A DNA stretch of 64,000 nt from JACWAE01 sp963847595 (GTDB taxonomy: Bacteria; Chloroflexota; Dehalococcoidia; SZUA-161). Made by a program: the position numbers and the translations under genes. How positions within the stretch are numbered: position 1 is the first letter of the stretch; each line of letters begins with the position of its first letter. The stretch is from positions 248,001 to 312,000 of the forward strand of contig CAWKAJ010000003.1 of the NCBI GenBank assembly GCA_963847595.1, given 5' to 3'. This document shows positions 61,131 through 64,000 of the stretch, piece after piece. The notes under the pieces were generated by a model. That model was given only the letters and a program-made list of their open reading frames with translations, was not told where the DNA came from and searched no databases.

Positions 61131-62576
61131 TTGGAGCGAGATTGGAATTTTGGGGAGGGTTTCCCTCCCCGTAATGTTGCTATAGTAGGCGTTTCCCGAA
61201 GCGAAGGCGTCTCGGCCCCTGGCTACTCAGGTCTGGGGCTCCTGCGTATTCTCCTCAAGGCCGGCTTCCCGGGCAAGTTATATCCTGTCAATCCCTACGC
61301 CAGCGTTATAGAAGGCCTCCAGGTCTACCCGAAGATGACTGCCATCCCAGACCGATTAGACCTGGTCATTATTACGGTGCCGCCTGCAGCGGTGCCACAG
61401 GTCGTTAGAGACTGTGTGGAAGCTAATGCGCTGAATGTGCAGATATGCACCTCTGGATTCGGTGAGACCGGGCTAGAGGAGGGGAAGAGGCTGGAAGAAG
61501 AGATAAAGAAAATAGCTCTGGAGGGAAATATCCGGGTCATAGGACCGAATTGCATGGGTTTCCAGATACCGTCGGCGCATATGCAGATGCATATGGACAC
61601 GCCGCCTCTCCCGGGCCCTGTGGCTTTTGTCTCTCAGAGTGGCGGACATGCGCGCATATTCTTGATTCGGGGTCCGGAGATCGGCTTCGGTTTCAGCAAG
61701 GTGATAAGCTATGGGAATGCCCTGCTGATGGACGCTACAGATTTTCTGGAGTACCTGGGAAACGATCCGGAGACACGCATTATCTGCCTATATCTGGAAG
61801 GGGTCAAGGACGGCAGAAGGTTCATGGAGCTGGTGCAAAGATTGAACCGAGTGAAGCCAGTTATCATCTGGAAGGGCGGGCTCACGACCTCGGGGGCTAG
61901 AGCAGCCATCTCCCACACTGCTTCTTTGGCAGGGGATAGAAGAATCTGGGACGCCTTTTTCAAGCAAACAGGAGCAATAGAGGTTGGCTCGATTGATAAG
62001 ATGGCTGAGGTGGCCATGACGCTTCTGCGCTTGAAGCCGTCGCCAGGCAAGCGAGCGGCAGTTTTGGCTGCTGGCGGGGGCAGCAGCGTAGCTACCGGCG
62101 ACATCTGTGCCCAGGAGGGCATTGAGCTGCCCGCGCTCTCTGAGAGAACAAAGGCTGGGCTACTTGAGTTTATCTCCTTGGTGAATCAGGGGGTTTCAAA
62201 TCCGATTGATGTACCCAGCGTGGTCGTCGATTACTCCAGCATAATTCGGACCTATGAACTTCTGGCTGCTGACCCCATGATAGATATGGTTATCTTTCAT
62301 CTGGGCGCTGAGTTCTTTCTGGGCCCGACCCTCAATGCGATGGCTGAGGTTCAGAAACATATCTCAAGTTCAACTGAGCTGCAATCAAAGTTCAAACCCG
62401 TGGTGGTCGCTTTGTCAAACGAGGGGCAGGTTCGCGATACTGAAAATTATGCGCGGCAACTGAGAGAGTTCGGAGTACCTGCGTACAGTTCCTTGCGCAC
62501 CGCCTGCCGCGCACTTAACCGATTCGCCAACTATTACAGGTTTCTCGATGAGATTAAGTCACGCGTTGATTCCTGA
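61131..62576 (+). CDS. NDP-forming acyl-CoA synthetase, alpha-type subunit
   Basis: A protein of 481 residues: a CoA-binding domain (ERDWNFGEGFPPRNVAIVGV to about 130) followed by two succinyl-CoA-ligase-like flavodoxin-type domains (GPNCMGFQIPSAHM, GPVAFVSQSGGHARI, SHTASLAGDRRIWDAFFKQT). The SHTxxLAG motif holds the His that is phosphorylated in this family. The ATP-grasp beta part is absent, so a separate beta subunit is needed. TTG is the start, conserved in the truncated copy at 13749-14015. It makes or cleaves acyl-CoA with ADP/ATP or GDP/GTP and may provide energy at the end, or activation at the entry, of the pathway. Confidence 0.88.
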   Translation: MERDWNFGEGFPPRNVAIVGVSRSEGVSAPGYSGLGLLRILLKAGFPGKLYPVNPYASVIEGLQVYPKMTAIPDRLDLVIITVPPAAVPQVVRDCVEANALNVQICTSGFGETGLEEGKRLEEEIKKIALEGNIRVIGPNCMGFQIPSAHMQMHMDTPPLPGPVAFVSQSGGHARIFLIRGPEIGFGFSKVISYGNALLMDATDFLEYLGNDPETRIICLYLEGVKDGRRFMELVQRLNRVKPVIIWKGGLTTSGARAAISHTASLAGDRRIWDAFFKQTGAIEVGSIDKMAEVAMTLLRLKPSPGKRAAVLAAGGGSSVATGDICAQEGIELPALSERTKAGLLEFISLVNQGVSNPIDVPSVVVDYSSIIRTYELLAADPMIDMVIFHLGAEFFLGPTLNAMAEVQKHISSSTELQSKFKPVVVALSNEGQVRDTENYARQLREFGVPAYSSLRTACRALNRFANYYRFLDEIKSRVDS

Positions 62577-62780
62577 ATACTATCCTCTTTGATCCGAGTC
62601 GAAAGGGAGTTAGAGTGACCGGTGGTGCCTGCGGGCATCATGCAGGGTAGAACTTCGAGTTCGCCTGGTATTTTTGAAGGTGTGCCAATATCCCTGATAT
62701 GTTTTATAATAAACAGGTGCTCTGACGAGTGCTAGACTATTTCGTTATCACAAAATTCGGTTCAGATATAGACTGGAATA

Positions 62781-63989
62781 ATGCCCGATCAAGCGTTAAG
62801 TCATCTTACTGTTATTGAATTCTGCAGCCTGGTGAGTGGTCCTTATTGCACCAAGCTTTTGGCTGATTTCGGGGCTGAGGTAATCAAGATTGAGCTTCCT
62901 GGAATCGGCGATTGTGCGAGGAGACACGGCCCCTTTCTACACGATGTCTCTTCCCAAGAGCTAAGCGGTCTTTTTTTGCACTTGAACACCAACAAATTTG
63001 GTATCACTCTGGATGTGACAACGGAGACAGGGAAAGGTATCTTAAAAGAACTGATAAAGAAGGCAGAGATCTTCATTGAAGATAACCCTCCCGGGGTGAT
63101 GGAAAAACGAGGATTGGCATATAACGACCTCGAGAGATTGAATCCACGTCTGGTAATGACGTCGATCACGCCTTTCGGGCAGACAGGGCCTTATCGCGAC
63201 TACAAAGCTTATGAACTAAATTCCCATCACGCTGGGGGGGAGGGTTACCTTCTACCTATTCATTCTGATGACCCTGATAGAGAACCGGTCAAGGCAGGGG
63301 GTATTGTGGGGGATTGTGTATGCGGTCTCAGCGCTGCCCTGGCAACCCTGACTGCGGCTTACTTCATGGCCGAGACGGGTGTAGGGCAACACATAGATAT
63401 TTCGAAACAGGACGTGTTAATGTCGCTGGTTCAAAATCATGTGTGCACCTTTACCAATCTGGGCGAGGTGCACAGCAGATTATTGAAAGGTATGTTGACG
63501 GTATTACCGTTGGAATGCCAGGATGGTTTTATAATAATAACGATCGTGACCGATCGCGAATGGCGCAGCCTCGCGGAATGTATGGGGAATCCTCCCTGGG
63601 CCCTCGATGAAAAGTACTTGTCATGGGCAAATCGTCATTGGTATTCCTATGAAATAAACCCCAGAGTGCAAGACTGGGTGCGTCAGTTCAAAAAAGAAGA
63701 GCTTTTCCACAAGCTACAGGCCAAGGGTGTGTCGGCTGCGCCTGTCAATACGGCTGAAGACCTGGCCCGCTCCGCTCAACTGAAGGAACGGGGATTCTTC
63801 GCTGAAATTGACCACGCTCTGGCAGGTACACTTCGGTATCCTACAGTTGCGTATCAGTTCAGCAGGACTCCCTGGGCAGCGATGCGGCCTGCTCCTCTTC
63901 TAGGCCAGGACAATGAACAAGTATATTGTGACCGTCTGGGATTCAGCAAGATTGAGTTAACCAAACTTAGAGAGGCTGGTGTGATATAG
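62781..63989 (+). CDS. CaiB/BaiF family III CoA-transferase
   Basis: A CoA-transferase of 402 residues: VIEFCSLVSGPYCTKLLADF, GAEVIKIELPGIGDCARRHG, LNTNKFGITLDVTTETGKGI, and the catalytic-Asp region GGIVGDCVCGLSAALATL. The end GQDNEQVYCDRLGFSKIELT is shared with the 45573 copy. It starts at the ATG at 62781 after a 204-base gap and is on the plus strand together with the acyl-CoA synthetase subunit. The gene ends 11 bases before the window edge. Confidence 0.92.
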   Translation: MPDQALSHLTVIEFCSLVSGPYCTKLLADFGAEVIKIELPGIGDCARRHGPFLHDVSSQELSGLFLHLNTNKFGITLDVTTETGKGILKELIKKAEIFIEDNPPGVMEKRGLAYNDLERLNPRLVMTSITPFGQTGPYRDYKAYELNSHHAGGEGYLLPIHSDDPDREPVKAGGIVGDCVCGLSAALATLTAAYFMAETGVGQHIDISKQDVLMSLVQNHVCTFTNLGEVHSRLLKGMLTVLPLECQDGFIIITIVTDREWRSLAECMGNPPWALDEKYLSWANRHWYSYEINPRVQDWVRQFKKEELFHKLQAKGVSAAPVNTAEDLARSAQLKERGFFAEIDHALAGTLRYPTVAYQFSRTPWAAMRPAPLLGQDNEQVYCDRLGFSKIELTKLREAGVI

Positions 63990-64000
63990 ATAAGGTCTCA

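Overview
The window looks like a piece of an uncultured strictly anaerobic bacterium, most plausibly a Chloroflexota/Dehalococcoidia-type genome. This is inference from gene content: a MetV-MetF pair beside NuoEF/formate-dehydrogenase-like subunits, a tungsten-type aldehyde:ferredoxin oxidoreductase, 2-hydroxyacyl-CoA dehydratase/benzoyl-CoA reductase-like subunits with their activator ATPase, a CooC-like ATPase, and a very large set of acyl-CoA enzymes. There is no rRNA gene, intact tRNA gene, transposase, integrase or CRISPR array that could settle the lineage.

Left part (1-13.4 kb). A large unrecognised ORF on the minus strand (1-1932) runs off the left edge. Rightwards on the plus strand come a GAF-domain histidine kinase, a NarL-type regulator and a double-receiver protein (2465-5441). 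A five-gene plus-strand operon follows (5512-13350): a formate-dehydrogenase/NuoG-like subunit, a NuoE-like subunit, a NuoF subunit fused to a GltD/NfnB-like flavoprotein, MetV and MetF. The layout suggests an NAD(P)H-linked, multi-cofactor electron-transfer complex serving methylene-tetrahydrofolate reductase. The formate-dehydrogenase-like subunit has Tyr where the catalytic Sec/Cys should be.

Junction (13.6-14.0 kb). The 3' two thirds of a tRNA-Gly(CCC) ends next to a truncated copy of an NDP-forming acyl-CoA synthetase alpha gene. A complete paralogue of that gene lies in opposite orientation at 61131-62576, so the catabolic region is bracketed by inverted copies.

Central block (14.1-56.0 kb). 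About 42 kb is transcribed entirely on the minus strand. From its downstream end it holds: (a) a CooC-like ATPase, a stand-alone acetyl-CoA-synthase-like domain, two 2-hydroxyacyl-CoA dehydratase-like subunits and their activator; (b) acyl-CoA dehydrogenase, two thiolase-fold/DUF35 pairs, two MaoC-like hydratase subunits and a second acyl-CoA dehydrogenase, resembling the steroid side-chain (igr/ChsE-ChsH-Ltp2) toolkit; (c) six CrtI/phytoene-desaturase-like flavoproteins and one deletion relic, interleaved with further thiolase/DUF35 genes, a crotonase, a two-subunit CoA-transferase, two family III CoA-transferases and a frameshifted zinc alcohol dehydrogenase; (d) a MoaD-like protein and an aldehyde:ferredoxin oxidoreductase; (e) two HMG-CoA-synthase-like proteins with thiolases, DUF35 proteins and an acyl-CoA dehydrogenase. 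The whole reads as an anaerobic pathway for a complex branched or cyclic carboxylic substrate processed as CoA thioesters, possibly isoprenoid or steroid-like. The substrate cannot be fixed from sequence alone.

Right part (56.3-64 kb). Two response regulators, a probable ATC-hydrolase-family protein, a four-PAS histidine kinase, a short-chain dehydrogenase relic, the complete acyl-CoA synthetase alpha subunit and another family III CoA-transferase. Two-component genes thus lie on both sides of the catabolic block and are its most obvious candidate regulators. Perfect palindromes at 4458-4485, 47479-47510 and 56003-56026 are likely terminator, processing or operator elements.
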